Source of the DNA: Lichtheimia corymbifera B2541 | Lineage: Eukaryota; Mucoromycota; Mucoromycetes; Mucorales; Lichtheimiaceae | DNA length: 64,000 bases | Direction: 5' to 3' | Assembly: GCA_000697475.1 (NCBI GenBank) | Contig: JNEU01000764.1 | Coordinates: 62,001 to 126,000 of the forward strand | Shown: positions 1 to 14,994 of the stretch, piece by piece | Position numbering within the stretch: the first letter of the stretch is position 1 | How the letters are laid out: every line of letters starts with the position of its first letter | Notes under the pieces: model-generated | What the model saw: the letters and a program-made list of their open reading frames with translations, nothing else | Told to the model about the DNA's origin: nothing | The model's database searches: none | Position numbers and translations under genes: made by a program

Positions 1-23
1 GCATACAAGAGAGAAATATCGCC

Positions 24-3000
24 TTACTTGGTAGGATGGGCCTTTAGATATCCAATCACTGATTCCACAGCATCCATCGTCCAGCAGCTTGCATTAGGTT
101 GTTGTGCCTTTAACCATTGCAGTCGTTGCTTGAATGTAGAATCGAGAAATGCTGCAGCATCGCTGTCGCCATCAGCTTGTGTCATCAATGATCTATATGC
201 ACATACCATTAGTTTGAAACAAAACTCAGCCTTTTCCTGTTACATACCGCAATACAAGCAGATCAATTTGTTTCGTGACATGAAGGATACCAGGTTCACC
301 AATGTCACTAGCAGAGTCAAGGAACCATGACATTAAGTCAACGTTGGTTTCCTAAGAGAAAGGGAAAAAAAGAGTTAGAAATCCAAACGCCATCATCATC
401 ATCACGGGTGACTTACCAATCCATGCTGACCGTGATAGTTGGACATTAAGCGCAAGAGCAATGTTCGTGCACGTAGAGAAATAAGACCACTTTTGCGCAT
501 GCCAGCGTTAGCCCAGGCATCGATCAATAAGGTAGCACGTAAGAGGATGGACCGGTTACTCTTGTGATAATACTCCATTGGGAAAAGCAACAATAAATCG
601 AGCATATGTTCCAACTTTGCTGTATCATCGTCACTGCAAATATCCATGTCGGATCCTTCCTCGAGCCAAGTCGCAAGCTCTGCGAGCTGATCCGCTGTCC
701 ATGCACCTTCCATCGTTGCTAGTACACGTGCAATCTTTCCTGAAGCTGTGTCGCCCACATGTGCTTTGAAGAACTCGGCCAAAGAATGAATCACTGTAGT
801 AGCCGCATATTCTACACAGGGTCTAATGAGACGACCTTGCCTGTGATCTCTTTTTCTCTTTTCAACTTACCTTGTAAACTGGTAGCCTCATAAAAGTTTG
901 CTGAGCGTAATAGTGATTGATTGATCGACGGGATGGAAACTTGATTGCTCTCAAATCCATGCCAGGGCGTTTCCAGCAAGGGCGTTAACACCAATTCTGT
1001 CAGCTTCTTGGCTCGTTCTCCCACACATGAACGGCTATGTATATGTAAGAATGAGCATGCAATGGTCAATGAAGAATGGGTAATTACATACCAAATGACA
1101 TCAAACCATTCATCAGTGATGAGTTTCCAACAAGCAATCTTGACAGCACTCGAATCCAAATGCACCAACGAACCATCCCATGTATCCTTTGATGAAACGC
1201 TTTGATGATCCTCGAGAGCAAAATCAAGCACACGGCCAACAATATCCAGCGGTGAAGATTGGGGTGCCTCCTCAGCTGCAATGTTCAGGTACGAAAAGTA
1301 GGCATGCTGTAACAACGCCGTTACCTACATGAACAAAAAGGAAATCAATATCATCCTCAATAACTCCTCAGTTGACAATATACTCACACTCAAAACAGTG
1401 ACACAATGACTATCTTTGGTATCCTGCTTATGACATTGATCAAATCGTGTTTGGAGCGCCTCGGCAAGCCATCCACGCGTGTCGCCATTCAATGTTGCCC
1501 AGTAAACATCTGCCATGCTATTCGTCAGTGCTGTATGTAGTTGAAGAGCTGCCAACAAATTTCCTTGATTCTTTTGCGATTTCTCAAGACTAGGTTTGAT
1601 AAAACGGTCAAAGACAGCATGCGTTTGTGATTCGAAAGCACGTCGTTGATGTTGTGTAAGGTTGACCGAGGTGATGAATTGTGCAAAAAAGATGCTCATC
1701 AATCGAATAACTGCGGGCGAGCTGTCTTGATAAAGTTCATTGGCAAATTGTTCAAAGAGTACCGGTGCTTGATTTGTTGGAAGCGATTTGCTGATGACAG
1801 TGGAGAACCTAGCAAATAACAGCCATGTGAGAAAGGAACAAAATGATGTTGGTTACCATCCATACTCATCAAGGAATCGTCTGCTAAAGCATGGCATCGT
1901 GAGTAGAGGATCGATATCAGCCTTGGGTGAAACGGTTTTCAAAGCGGTGAGAAGATCGCCAATAAATGCATCCATCTGTCGTGACGCTGAATAAACAGAA
2001 AGTACTGATAATGCAAGAACCATGCAAGTGTCCAATGATTTGGCCTGTGGCTATAGATTGATGTTAGTCGACTTGCCGTCTTATGGCTGCTGGTAGTTGT
2101 ATGACTTGCCTGAATGAGAACTGGCCAAATCTTGTTCATGCGTGCTTCAACCAGCAAAAGATCGATTTGGAGCAATGCATCGATCAATCGCATCACCGAG
2201 GCCTGATCACAGTCTATCACATGGTTTAACATGATGAAGGAACCAGCATATAGATCATTACACACTCACCTTTTGGACAAGCCAACAGGTTGACTGCGTT
2301 TTCGGCAATGTCATCCAAGAAAGCATGTTGTGATCGAGATACATCATCATTTCGTGCGACATAAACATTCAATTCCAATAAGACGTGCATCAGCTGACAA
2401 AGCGTATCCACCTCCGAGGATTGCTCCAAAATCTTATGACATTCCACCAAAAAGCCAAATTCCACGTGTCGCACGGTGTCTTGACCAGATGTTTGGACTC
2501 TCTTCTTCCGGAATGCACGCACAAACCGTGAATATAAAACAGGCATCACATCCAATACTGTAAATTGATCATCCCACATTAGTATGTACACTAACTACTA
2601 TGCAACCAAAATACATTACCATCCTCAACACTCTCTGGCTTCTTTAGCAATCGGCCAAGTTCTTCAAACAACTTGTATACGTAGGTAGACTTGTTACTCT
2701 GGAACGAAGCAGCGTCGGATGATCTGAAAATAGACGTGTATTCCATGATACTGTCAGGATGAAAGAGACTCGATGATAATAGGTCGGTCAATAACAGTGA
2801 TAATTCGTTGTCGGTTGCTGCAATGCGTCGACGAATCGAGAGTAGTGCCGGGAACGTTTTGCCTACAACCACCGTGAAAGCCTAATTACATGCATAAAAT
2901 AGTCAGTGGATGTTTAGTATTCCCAATGCTATGATTTTTACCTTTTTATGATTTGCAGATTGCATGATTTGCGAATTGTAACGTTTCAGCAACACCTTTG

Positions 3001-3567
3001 CAAGGTTGGCAAGCGCACCATTATCGATATGAGTTGCAAGTGTCTCCAACAGCTGATCCATCACAGCAACCATATGCTCAAACGTGGGTCGATAAGATAA
3101 AGCGAAAATGGGCGAGAACAGCAATGCTAATGCATTCGACACGTATTCCAATAGCTCTGTTTGTTGTGCTGGTGGATCTTTTTTGATACGGTTGAGCAGC
3201 GTGGTGACTGAAGTAATGAGGGGCACTCGTATGCTGGGAGGTGATCGACCGGTGGTATTGACGCGTTCAGTATAGTGAGCAAGTAGCTCTTGTAACAGCT
3301 GCCAGTATGCGACTTGAATAACAGCCGTATCGGTGGATCTATTGATAAGGTCAATGTCTGTCGAATGGGACTCGAGTTGTCATGGGGATCTGCTTACGAT
3401 TTCAGCTTCGATCTCGTCAACGCTGTACATAGCCATTCTAGCAAGAAATCGTCCTTGTTTGGGAAGAAAAGTTTGTCGTTTTTCCATGCTTGAACGGCTG
3501 TGTCGATACGCTCCTCAGCCGATAAACCAGCACCCTTCAGAGCTTTGGCGATCTGTTCCGATGACAT
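24..3567 (-). CDS. URB2: URB2-like nucleolar ribosome biogenesis protein (3' end possibly cut)
   Basis: Multi-exon gene. The start is the ATG at 3565-3567; first exons are 3398-3567, 2942-3357 and 2620-2881, with further exons down to position 24. The N-terminal segment, with AWKNDKLFFPNKDDFLLEWL near residue 25, resembles the same region of vertebrate URB2 (alternating FAWI..FLPNKEQVLLDW). The rest is helical, HEAT-like, without catalytic motifs, as expected for this scaffold. Urb2/Npa2 acts in the nucleolus in early 60S assembly with Npa1. About 1,000 residues are visible, shorter than the 1,170-1,520 of known members. The in-frame TAA at 24-26 coincides with an excellent donor (GTAAGG), so the gene probably continues beyond the window and its C-terminal Urb2 domain is not visible. 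The family call rests mainly on the N-terminus and general architecture. Confidence 0.7.
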
Positions 3568-4001
3568 GGGAGAGGGGAACTGGGTAATAAAGAGGTCGAC
3601 AACGAAAAAATTCCAGCGAACAACCAACCTAAATTGGCTGCTGTCATGCAATTTTCTATATTCACTTGACAACCCACACATATACAGTATCTTCAATTTT
3701 TTTTGTTTATTTGATTGTCGTTTACAAACCAAACCGGGATGTATGATACAGAGTGGAAAGCTAATTTATACAAAGAATGGGGGGAAGCAAATGCAAAGAA
3801 CATGCAATGTGAATGTGTGTGTGTGTTGTGTATGTGTGTGTGCGAGTTTTTGACTTTGGATGGGGTTGTTGAATATGTGTAATAAGCTTTTTTGAATATT
3901 GCGAAGGGTGAATGGAAAGAGCAGGTAAGGATGTATAAGTGTGAGGAGGGAGAAGGAGGGAGACCTACCATACTTTGTAATTGGTATTAAGATGACTGAT
4001 T
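3568..4001. other. Spacer between URB2 and TBP genes
   Basis: This is the promoter side of the URB2-like gene and the 3' side of the TBP gene, both on the minus strand. It holds a GT-rich tract around 3812-3845. I see no conserved reading frame. Confidence 0.6.
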
Positions 4002-4947
4002 TTAAGGTTTACGGAATTCAAGCAGCACAGGGTATATAGCTTGGAAGGCCTGATAGATCTCCTCACGCACTTTGGCACCTGTCAAGACAATTTTGCCCGA
4101 TACGAAAATAAGCAACACAATCTTGGGCTTCACCATGCGATAAATGAGACCAGGAAACAATTCAGGCTCGTACTACCAAGCATAAATGAAATGAGCAACA
4201 TCATTCTTTCCCCATTCCCATCCATCGATACATACAGAGCTGAAATGACCGTGAGAGTAAGCAAGACCTTCAAGACGAATTGGGAACCGCACATCACACG
4301 AGCCAACAATATTTTGGATCTTGAAATCGGTAAACTTGCTCGGAAAGCCCAGCTTTTGAATGATACGAGCATATTTACGTGCAGCCAATTTTGAATCATC
4401 TTCAGACTTTGCTCCTGTCACTACCATTTTGCCAGATGCGAAAATCAAGGCAGTTGTTTTTGGTTCTCGAATACGCATAATGACGGCGGCAAAACGCTAA
4501 TCAACCGTTGAGTATACCAGTGTCCAAAAAACATTATCATACGACAACTGTGTGTACCTTTGGATTGTACTCGGCGTTGCGTGCATGGAGCGCAATTGTT
4601 TTAAGATCCAAGCGACAATCCAGGTTGACGGTGGCAACAATGTTTCTATGGTAAGTGCCATACAGTGTTAATAACAACAACATTGAAACAAATTGGATGG
4701 TGAAGTAATGGTATCTTGTGTTTTTTTATTTGGTGGTATAGGGGCTGGGTGTAAATGCCGTTCATGCGATAACTTACTGTAACGTAGGTGTAATCCCCGC
4801 CACTGCATAAGGATTCTGATCTCTACTAGGTGTGGGTGCATCGACAGGTGCAGGTGTAGAAGGAACAAATGGCGTGGTTGGATTATTATTGGGAGTTGGG
4901 ACAGACGGCGTCTGCATAGCGGGGGTGGCAATCTTGAATCCGGACAT
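4002..4947 (-). CDS. SPT15: TATA-binding protein (TBP)
   Basis: Four exons (4778-4947, 4558-4645, 4236-4496, 4002-4172) join in frame to 229 residues. The N-terminal 56 residues are Pro/Thr/Asn-rich and variable. The C-terminal core of about 180 residues has the two TBP saddle repeats: [29 protein letters not shown] then [30 protein letters not shown], and the second half beginning [20 protein letters not shown] and ending [11 protein letters not shown] is the general initiation factor that binds TATA elements for all three nuclear polymerases. The start was chosen at the first ATG (4945-4947), giving MSGFKIATP. Length and domain order are normal. Its remover MOT1 lies at the other end of the window. 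Confidence 0.97.
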
Positions 4948-7046
4948 TGTCGTATGCGCTGTAAGTGGGAGAGAGAGAGGAGAAAGAAAAAGAAAGAAAG
5001 CTCTGTGGCTTAGTATAAATAGGTCCAAGAAATTTTGGGTTGTGCGAACCGGTGCCCTTTATATACCTTTTACTCGGTGGCTTTGCAGACAGCGGAGCAC
5101 CAATGATGCTTTTCTTTCCGACGATGGCGAGTTGGTTGTGTTTTTCCTTTTCCTTTCTTTCACCCTGTAAAAAATAAGCAACCCTCACACAACAACAACC
5201 CCCCATCTTGGACTTGGGTATAAGGCTGCTGCTATCCCCTCCTCCCTTTCAACATAGTTTCTCCTCTTACTCCTCTCTCTCTCTCTCCTTCTTTCATCCA
5301 TCGGTACATATGCACGCCATCATGCTTCAACAATATATCATTTTATCCTACAACACCAGACACTAGTCGTTTTGGATGAACGATGACCAATCATAATTCA
5401 GAACGTGTCCGTAAACTGCCGAGTGAGACATTTTGCCCCACGAGCATGCGCCCACGCACACACACATACCCATACGCACATACACACACATACGGCAATA
5501 CCCTTTCTATTGCCTAGGACATCATTATGATGTTATTTATGCTGCTGATTGCAACTCACCATGTTATGTTTGCTATCTTTTGCGGAAACAAGTCCGCAAG
5601 CCTGAATGTGCAAAGTGAGCGTAAAGTTCTTTTGCTATTTGGAATTGGTCATGATGGCAATCTCTCGTTTTTCTCTACTTTTTCATATCTTTGTATGCAG
5701 ATGACATGATGGCCATATGTCTTTTCTTTTTTACTACTATCGAAGTGTTTTGATGATGAGACAAAAGGAGAGGAGAAAGGAAAATCATATGGTGTGCGAT
5801 AAATGCAGTTAAAAAGGTGCGACAAAGGGTCACTTTTTGTATCACGCACACCAAATTCAAATAACCAAAAACCCCCTAAAACGGCGCTGACTCACACCGG
5901 TATTGCCATTTCTGGATGTACATTGCTATCCATGCTGCATATGTTATGCAAAGGACTGTACAAAATGCATGGCATATAACACACATATACAAAGCGTACG
6001 AATAAAGGAGGATGGACCGGTTTTTCGGATGATGATGATGGTGATGACGAAGGGAAGGTTTCAGTGATATGCTGGATGAGGCTGAGATTGTTATGTTTAA
6101 AAGGAAGGGGTGATGTTGTGGAATGCATGACAAAAGTGAGTCAGAAAAGACTGCTTGTTATAAATGCTAGTCTCGTTCATTATACTGATGCTGTATCAGG
6201 TGTGTTTGTGTGTATGTTTTTGAATCCCACGCACACAATCGGCAGGATTGTTTTGGGAGGGTCGAGACGCATGAATAGTGCTCACACGTTACATCAGGTG
6301 TGCCATTTACGTGCTGCTGTGGGATACACCAACTTATCAGGAGTAAAAACGGTAGATAACTGGATCCAAGATCTGCTGATCACCCTTCACCATCATCATC
6401 CACCCACTCATGACACTTACGGCTATCGTCGGGTAGGACAATCAACCCGTGTTTTCATTTGCCTTTCCTCTCAAATGTACCGCGACATGGTCATTGCTAA
6501 CGGCACTATACAACATCCATCGTACTATGACCCTCCTTACATGAAGGATTTAAGGCTCTTTTGTATTATCATGATCTTTGATAATGACGTGATTTTGTAC
6601 AGTGAACATGATAATGCATATAATATATATCTCTAATATGAAAAAGTACTGGGAAGGGAAAAGAAAGATCGCCGATGAAAAGCCCAAGCTATTTTTGTAC
6701 GTTCTAAAATAACCCCACCACCACCATAGGACACAAGCAATAGGACACACACATATACACGCAACACGCACATCCACACATCCACTCACGCACACACACA
6801 CATAAGCTCACACACATTGCCAGTAACCTATTCTACGCCGCATTGACCTAGTTTGATTGAATACGGTAAAAAGTGGAGTATTCCATTGTTGAACGCCTTT
6901 CTTTTTGAACAGAACCCCTGTATTGGCGATTATTTTCTTTGTCTTTTACTCTTTACTTGCCACACTTTCTACGTGTTCCTAACTCAAAACCCAATCCTCT
7001 CCTCCCGTCTTCCCCACTTGCGCCCCTTTATTATTTCTATTCCAAG
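4948..7046. other. 2.1-kb divergent spacer, TBP / PP2C
   Basis: Divergent promoter region between the minus-strand TBP gene and the plus-strand phosphatase gene. It contains CT-rich and CA-rich stretches (about 5265-5295, 5450-5495, 6735-6815), typical fungal leader composition. The only sizeable open frame is the doubtful one at 6271-6636, listed separately. No tRNA-like or other RNA gene was recognised. Confidence 0.5.
6271..6636 (+). other. Open frame of uncertain coding status
   Basis: An uninterrupted frame runs from 6064 to 6636. From the ATG at 6271 it would give about 121 residues ending at a TAA at 6634-6636. The middle part (about 6340-6545) reads like ordinary protein, with VGQSTRVFICLSSQMYRDM, but the 5' and 3' parts look like non-coding AT-rich sequence. 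Possible splice sites (CAG before GTGTG at about 6297, TTATCAG at about 6340) would allow a small spliced gene. I recognise no family. It may be chance. Confidence 0.25.
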
Positions 7047-8112
7047 ATGACCTCGCACCAACAAAATGGCAGCGTGACGCCAACCACCATTACCGCCAAC
7101 GGTTTCGCCATTGGCGTTACAGAAGACAGAAATCGACGTTGTCGTAGAACTATGGAAGATGCCCACTCTTTTGTCACAGATTACTTGAATGTACCAAGGC
7201 AAGGTTTCTTTGCCATCTTTGATGGCCATGCTGGCAGGGCCACAGCAGAATGGTGCGGCAACAACTTTCACAGGGCAAGCATTCTAATTTTACAACGTAC
7301 GCACTCGAGATCGCTAACCGTGGCGTATATAGATATTGGCAGAGTCGCTACAGCAACACGTTGGCAAGCCTGTGCCGGAAATTCTCAACTTGGCGTTTCT
7401 CGAAGTGGATCGTCAAGTGAATATGAACGAGGGCAAATCATCTGGATGTACAGCAGTGGTGGCATTTGTGGAAGTCAAGAATGAAAAGGTAGGATGGAAA
7501 ATGGATGTGGGATCCCGTATCTAGGCAACCTTGCTGATATCCTTGGTGATAGCGAGTTTTATACACGGGAAATGTTGGCGACGCACGCGCTGTACTATGG
7601 TAGGTTTCCGCCATTCTTTCTTTATCCGACACCACCACAAGCTTACCATCCTTTTTATGCATGTGCAGTCGTAATGGCAAAGCGGTGCGTTTATCTTATG
7701 ATCACAAGGGTTCTGATCAGCAGGAAGCAAAGCGTATCATGGATTTGGGTGGATTTATGATGAACAACCGCGTCAATGGTGTATTAGCTGTGACCCGATC
7801 GTTGGGAGACTGTGTCATGAAAGAATTCGTCGTTGGCAACCCTTATACAACCGAGACCGATCTGACACCACAAGATGACTTTTTGATCCTTGCTTGTGAT
7901 GGCGTAAGTATACAAAGGAAAAGATGGCATTCATATGTACCAATCAAACTGACGAATTGGGGGAATAGTTATGGGATGTATGCGACGATCAAGACGCTGT
8001 TGATTTAATCAAGGATATCAAGGATCCTCAAGAAGCAAGCCAAAAACTCCTGGATCACGCTCTTGCCAACTTTAGCACGGATAATCTCAGCATTCTGGTT
8101 ATTCGGTTCTAA
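7047..8112 (+). CDS. PTC1: PP2C-type protein phosphatase, Ptc1-like
   Basis: Five exons (7047-7274, 7333-7488, 7553-7599, 7669-7903, 7969-8112) join to 269 residues, about the size of a bare PP2C catalytic domain. Metal and catalytic motifs are present in order: [65 protein letters not shown] and the terminal [10 protein letters not shown]. Acidic residues in DGHAG, GD, ACDG and DN are those that bind Mn/Mg in the family. Ptc1-type enzymes dephosphorylate serine/threonine in MAP kinases, for example in the osmotic and cell-wall pathways. The first intron has a GC donor. The start is ATG 7047 because the upstream in-frame codons encode only leader-like sequence. The assignment to Ptc1 within PP2C is by the DGHAG spelling and short length. 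Confidence 0.92.
7275..7332 (+). other. GC-AG intron in the PP2C gene
   Basis: The intron starts GCAAGC and ends TATAG. Only this boundary gives the continuous phosphatase sequence [15 protein letters not shown]. The nearest GT donor (about 7296) shifts frame. Confidence 0.8.
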
Positions 8113-8844
8113 GTCAACACCATTGTCATCGCCATCATTTATCACGCCACTCTTCCCCCTCTCGCGCAATCCTTAATGTATGTAATCTCCCTTTGTCTCT
8201 TTCACAATTTCCCTTCACCACCCATCACCCTTCGGATCCACAACACACACAAAACCCCTTTCAACACTTCCCTTCTCTTGTTATGATTTTGTACAATACT
8301 GGACTTTCCCCCCTTTCTCATAAGTCGCTGATGTTGTTGAGGATCAAATAAGTTTGTTCATTGTTCTTTTCTTTATGTACCTGTCATCAATGCTTGATTG
8401 TTGCACGAGCTATTGTTTCGCATGAATTGTGCTTGGTATCCACCGAAATTGAATCATCACCCAAACAAGGTCGGCTCATGTGAGTTTGAGTAACGCTTTC
8501 CAAGCTGGATCTCCCTTTAGTATATAATTCCCACTTGCTATTTTGCATGTTTCTTCACAGATGAGTGGGTAACCCGCTATGGTTGCTCAAGTAGTCTCCT
8601 ATTCTGATTTTTATTACATAAACTGCTATTATCAAATGTAATTTATATTGCATTCATGCAGGAAGGCATCGATAACGTGCGTTTCCAGGGCAACACAGGC
8701 CGTCGTAATGCATGTCATGTTTAGCCGTCCACGTGGTCCTGCGAGATTTGGGGACGATGTCATTAAAGGTATAGCGCCCTGGTGGATTGGGGATAAGATT
8801 ACTCACCATCTTCTTATCTTTGTGATATTATCTTTGACAGGCCA
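8113..8844. other. Spacer, PP2C / aldo-keto reductase
   Basis: 3' region of the phosphatase gene and promoter of the reductase gene. A 66-codon open frame at 8648-8848 has no recognisable features and overlaps the probable 5' leader. Nothing else seen. Confidence 0.5.
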
Positions 8845-10208
<1,364 letters not shown>

Positions 10209-10461
10209 GACATACATCTTAGAATATAAACTATATTGTTCAAGTGATTGTGTCATCATTTATTATGGTCTTTCTTTGGGGGATGGACGATATATCGGGA
10301 AGGTTTATATAAGCCTTGTTACGTAAGTTGTTGGTGTTTAATAATAGATATAGGAGAGAGAGAAAGAAAAAAAGAGATAATGAAAGGAGCGGCATAGACA
10401 AAAGATATACTGCCTATAAACGGCATCATATATATACAGCATAAGATCTGTGGGATGTGAT

Positions 10462-13400
10462 TTATCGGGCCATGAAACCAGAGAAGAAAGAGGTTCGCTT
10501 TTCACGCTTGTCGGTCGAAGTAGGCGAGGCAGGAGTATCATTGCCATTCTCTACGACTGTTCCTCCACCACGCAAGGGCTTGGCAATACGACCGAAGTTC
10601 AAAGCTGACATGGATTGCTGTGATTTTTGTGTTCGAGCCTGTTCCAAGCGTTCACGTACTGCCTGCAGCTGGGCTTCAAACCTAAAAGTTGCATTAATAT
10701 CGAGGTATGCATCGATAAAGATGAACTTACTTTTGATTCTGGGAGATCAGTTTCTCTTGGGCGTCTTGCAACAATGTCTCGAGATTTTGAACGCGTTCAT
10801 TGCGTGCAATCAATTTACGCTCGGCCAAAGCGACTTCCTTTTTCAGAGATGCATTCTGTTCCACAAGCTAATTCGCATGATAATATGAATAATCTTGCAT
10901 GAAAACCGCCATGTTGATATTTACCTGTTTCTGCACGTTGGTGAGTTGTTCAAGATTGCGTTCCAAGAATGCCATTTTCTTTTGCTGAGACTTGTTGTTG
11001 CTGGCACGTAAAACATTGTTATATTGCTCGCGAGTCTCATCCAATGACATTTCAAGCTCGACAACCTTCTCGCATCGTCCTTGCAAGTCTCGCATCAAGG
11101 CCTTCTTCATGACTTCAAAGTCAGCAAGTTGTTGAGCCATCGTCTTACGCATACGCTCAATATCTTTCTCCTTCTCGCTCATTTCAGCTTCGCTTCTTCC
11201 GTTCGCTTGCTGGGGATGGTCAGATAGCATATTCTATATTCCAACCTACTAGTCAGTATTGATCTCTTTTCAGCAAGTAAGAATAAAAGTACCTGAAGCT
11301 CCTCGTTGGCCGTCTTCAAATCAGCTACAGCCTTGGTAAGCTTCTCATGACTCGAAGTCTTGCTCTCCAAATCCTTCTTGAGGTCATTGATCTCCTTTTG
11401 CTGAATCTCTTTCTGAGATTGATATTCATTTTCAAGCTTGATCTGTATTATTAAACGTGTTAATGATGCACATGTGATACGATGCATTGCCACAACGTTA
11501 CCTTGAGAGCAGAAACGGTCTCGGCAATGTTACCCTTCTGGTTGCGTGATTCTTCCTCAGCAATAGTCTTGTCAAGGAGTTCTTCATATTCCTGCTCAAG
11601 GGTGCCGAAACGAGATTCGAGGTCCTTCTTCTTCTTCTCAAGGCTCTCCTTCTCGGTAGAAAGAACTTCGATGGTCTTTGTGTGCTGATCCACAAGGATC
11701 TTGGATTCGGCCAATTCACGGCGGACTGATACTAGCTCCTCAATGGTCAATGAACCAGCCTTTCCATCCTCGAGCTTTCCAAGTGCATCACGGATTTGCT
11801 TCTCCTTTTCAATAAGGACGCCCTACATCATATAATAAGAAGGTTGCTTTTTCTAACAAGGAAATCAAGATATACTTACTGAGTTGTCAAAGCCTGACAT
11901 CATTTGAGCCATCTTTTCAGCCTTCTTCTTTTGCTTTTCACCATCTGAAGCATCCTTCTGAGCTTGTCTGACTTCGGCCAAATTCTTCTTGAGCTCTTCC
12001 AATTCTGACAAAAGCTCTTGGTTGGCTTCCTTTAGCGAATCAACATGAATGGCATTTTCCTTGCTCTCGTAAGAGATCTTTTGAAGCTGCAATCGTAGAT
12101 CACTCAATTCACTTGTCATATCTTGGTTCTCCTTGGAAATGCTTTGCTCTTGTTCCTTGTAGTAACCAATCTCCTCCTTGAGCGACTCGAGCAATTTCTC
12201 TCGGTTGGCAAGCTCAGTTTCCTATTTTTGACATCCAGGATCGTTAATAAAATGAACAACCTTTGTTGGTATTGTCTTACCTTTTCTGCAATTTGATCCA
12301 TCAATTCGTTTTCTCGCTTGATAAATTCTTCACGCTCATCCTTTTCGAGAACAGGGACAGGTGTTGCAGGACGAGAACCTTCATCAGAAACAGGGCTCTT
12401 GAAACCTGGTGCTGGTGGCAAGGCATTGAAATCACCCTTGGAAACCTTATCCATGGTAACCCATTTGTCTTCAGGCACAGTGCCACCTGTACGCCAAACG
12501 TTGACTTCTCCTTCAAGAGCAGCAATGTAAGTCTGGAAAGATACAGCTTCCGATTTGACCTTTTTGAGCAAAGCCTTCAACTCGGCAGGTGACAGATCCG
12601 CATTGACCTTGGCCTTGTTCTTGATCGTCTTTGCACGCACACCGAATCGGAGAGTAGAGAGCGTTTCAGCTTCATTGTACGAGGAGGGCGAACAGTTGAT
12701 GATCAAAGTCGTACGCGAGTTACCACCAAGCGATTCTTGCAGGATACGTGTCAACTTGGAGTCTCTGTATGCACACATTGGGTGTTATCAAACGTGCATG
12801 ATGTTGACATACAACGTGATGGTGCTGCTCACCTGTAAGGAATATGGCTCGACTGGAATAGAAAGGAAGCACACGCAAAGAGAAACGATCAATGATGAGA
12901 AAAAAAAAAGATCCATGTTGTTGTACTTACTTTGCCATCGGTCAAAGCATTGATGACCATACCCAACGCCGTCAATGACTTGTTGATCTTTTTGGCTTCC
13001 TCAAGAGTTTGACCCGAGGCACCGGTTTTGCCAACCTATGTTGTTTGCACGATGCATATGAGATGAAGAGCGAATAATGCCATTTTTACACAAAGCATAC
13101 AGACCTTTTCCGAACCAGCCAAATCGACCAAATAAAGCTTTCCGCTCTTTGCTGCACCAGTATCCACATTCTTTTGCGTAATTGTCACAACGACAATGGA
13201 GTGACTTCGGGAACTTTCTGCATTCATATCTACGCAATGACACCATCCACACAATGAGCCATGATACATGGACATGTATACCCAAGCGCTACTTACTGGT
13301 GTAACCAACCACACGGTTGTTACTTCCACGTCGCATAACTTCATAAACTTCGTCAGATGATCCAACATAGACTTCCAAAAGACCTTTGACATAGACGCCC

Positions 13401-14170
13401 TTGGTTTTGTCTTCATGAATCGGTAGATTTTCCGCAGCGGCTATAGATAAAACGTGATCAATATCATTGGCCTGTGGAGGACGATTCCCAATCCATACTT
13501 ACGATTTAAAAGATCTCTGACTTTTTCCATATAAATTTCCATAAACGACACCTTCACAGTGAATTCAAGGTTGCTTGGTGCCTCCATAATGCTGTCAAAG
13601 ATTTGTTCGACAATGCGTGGGATGATGCCCTTTGTTTTCTCGTCATCAATGTCAGCGCCCTGAAAAAAAAAGTCATGTTAGCATATACCAAGACGATCAA
13701 GGAGAACGACACGGGCATCACATGCAAAAATGGGAATCCCGATACTTGCCATCATAGTGAAAGTCTTTCCAGAGCCTGTTTGACCATAAGCAAAGACAGT
13801 GCCGTTGTAACCAGCAGTAACGTCTACAATAAAGAAAACAGCTGTCAGGATACGATGTGCCTGAAGGATAGAGGGTGCAAAGCGTACCGTCAACGATGCT
13901 CTTGATGGAGTACTGAAAGACATCCTGTTGAGGAGTGTTCATGCCAAACACCTTGTCGAACGTGAAACTGCCTTGAAAGTCTTTTCCCTGTTCAATTGGA
14001 GCATTAGAGCGTGGAGTCCAAGGAAGGATGATGAAATGGGGGGATTTTACCTTGAGAGCGACTTGAGTGCCGTCCTCGCCAATGTCAATGATGGGAGTAC
14101 CTCCTTCTCTGTTCTCGAGGGCATTCTGGGGCCGGAAACGACACACGACCTTGATACTATTACCCGACAT
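10462..14170 (-). CDS. Conventional kinesin heavy chain (kinesin-1)
   Basis: Intron-rich gene beginning [19 protein letters not shown] (ATG at 14168-14170). The motor domain occupies roughly the first 330 residues: P-loop [13 protein letters not shown], switch [10 protein letters not shown], switch [11 protein letters not shown], and [15 protein letters not shown] with [22 protein letters not shown]. It is followed by long heptad-rich coiled coil (about 12200 down to 10880). The C-terminus carries [12 protein letters not shown], matching the conserved IAK autoinhibitory tail motif of kinesin-1, which settles the subfamily. The protein would move organelles and vesicles toward microtubule plus ends. 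The tail ends [10 protein letters not shown]. Upstream it is divergent from the dymeclin gene (824 bp). No light-chain gene is expected in fungi and none is seen. Confidence 0.95.
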
Positions 14171-14994
14171 TATATAGGCACAAAAGAAGTGTAGGGACAA
14201 ATAGATAAAAGGGCAAAAAGCAAAGAGAACCCAATGTGTGCCTGCAGGTCCGCATTTAACTGGATGGCTACTACTGCTGCTGCTACACGCCACCTCCACA
14301 TTTTACGCGCCTTGCGGGACACCCCGTCAGGTAACCTTGTTTTCACAATGCACTACATCATCCATCCATATCAATGTATAAACGCTTCCTTCATCGTTTT
14401 CATTAACCCATATGATCCTGATCCATCATAAGAAGAGGTTGTTTATATCACCAATTCACATGACCTGCATGTTCAAAGTTTCTATTATGCTACTACTACT
14501 ACTACTACCTATACCAATAAAGAAAAGAGCACTTAAATCCATACACGAATCTCTAGCATACAAGATATTGTTTATATAAAAGGGTATCTTATTGCTCTGC
14601 ATTGTAATATAAGTACAGTACTATTCTTATCAATGAGACAACAACTTTGAATAATAAAGGGAGAGATGATGATGAGAAGAGAGATCTCCTGATAGAAAGT
14701 CGACTTGATCGATCTTTTTAAATAGACAAGTGGTGTCTTTAATCGAGAACATAATAACCCAACTTGATGTTAATGCAAAATGGAGTACACTGCAATCAGT
14801 GTCACCATCAGTGTGTGTGAGATGCTGCATACGGCTCAATCATTCTCAGTGACACAAAAAAGACGCATATCACACTAGAAACAATACATTGAACCAGCGC
14901 GTATAGTAGTGTCGATCGTGTCTTACTTTATTTCTTCTTTTTCTTTCTCCTCTCGCTCCTTTTGCTCGAAAATACCACGGTCGTTCTTGTATCC
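14171..14994. other. Divergent spacer, kinesin-1 / dymeclin
   Basis: AT-rich divergent promoter region. It has a short TAC/CTA triplet run near 14490-14510 and a CT-rich leader just before 14995. No further gene seen. Confidence 0.5.

Noticed and set aside
3500..3853. 117-codon plus-strand frame over the URB2 start
   Set aside because: It is antisense to exon 1 and the spacer, with no protein features; a shadow.
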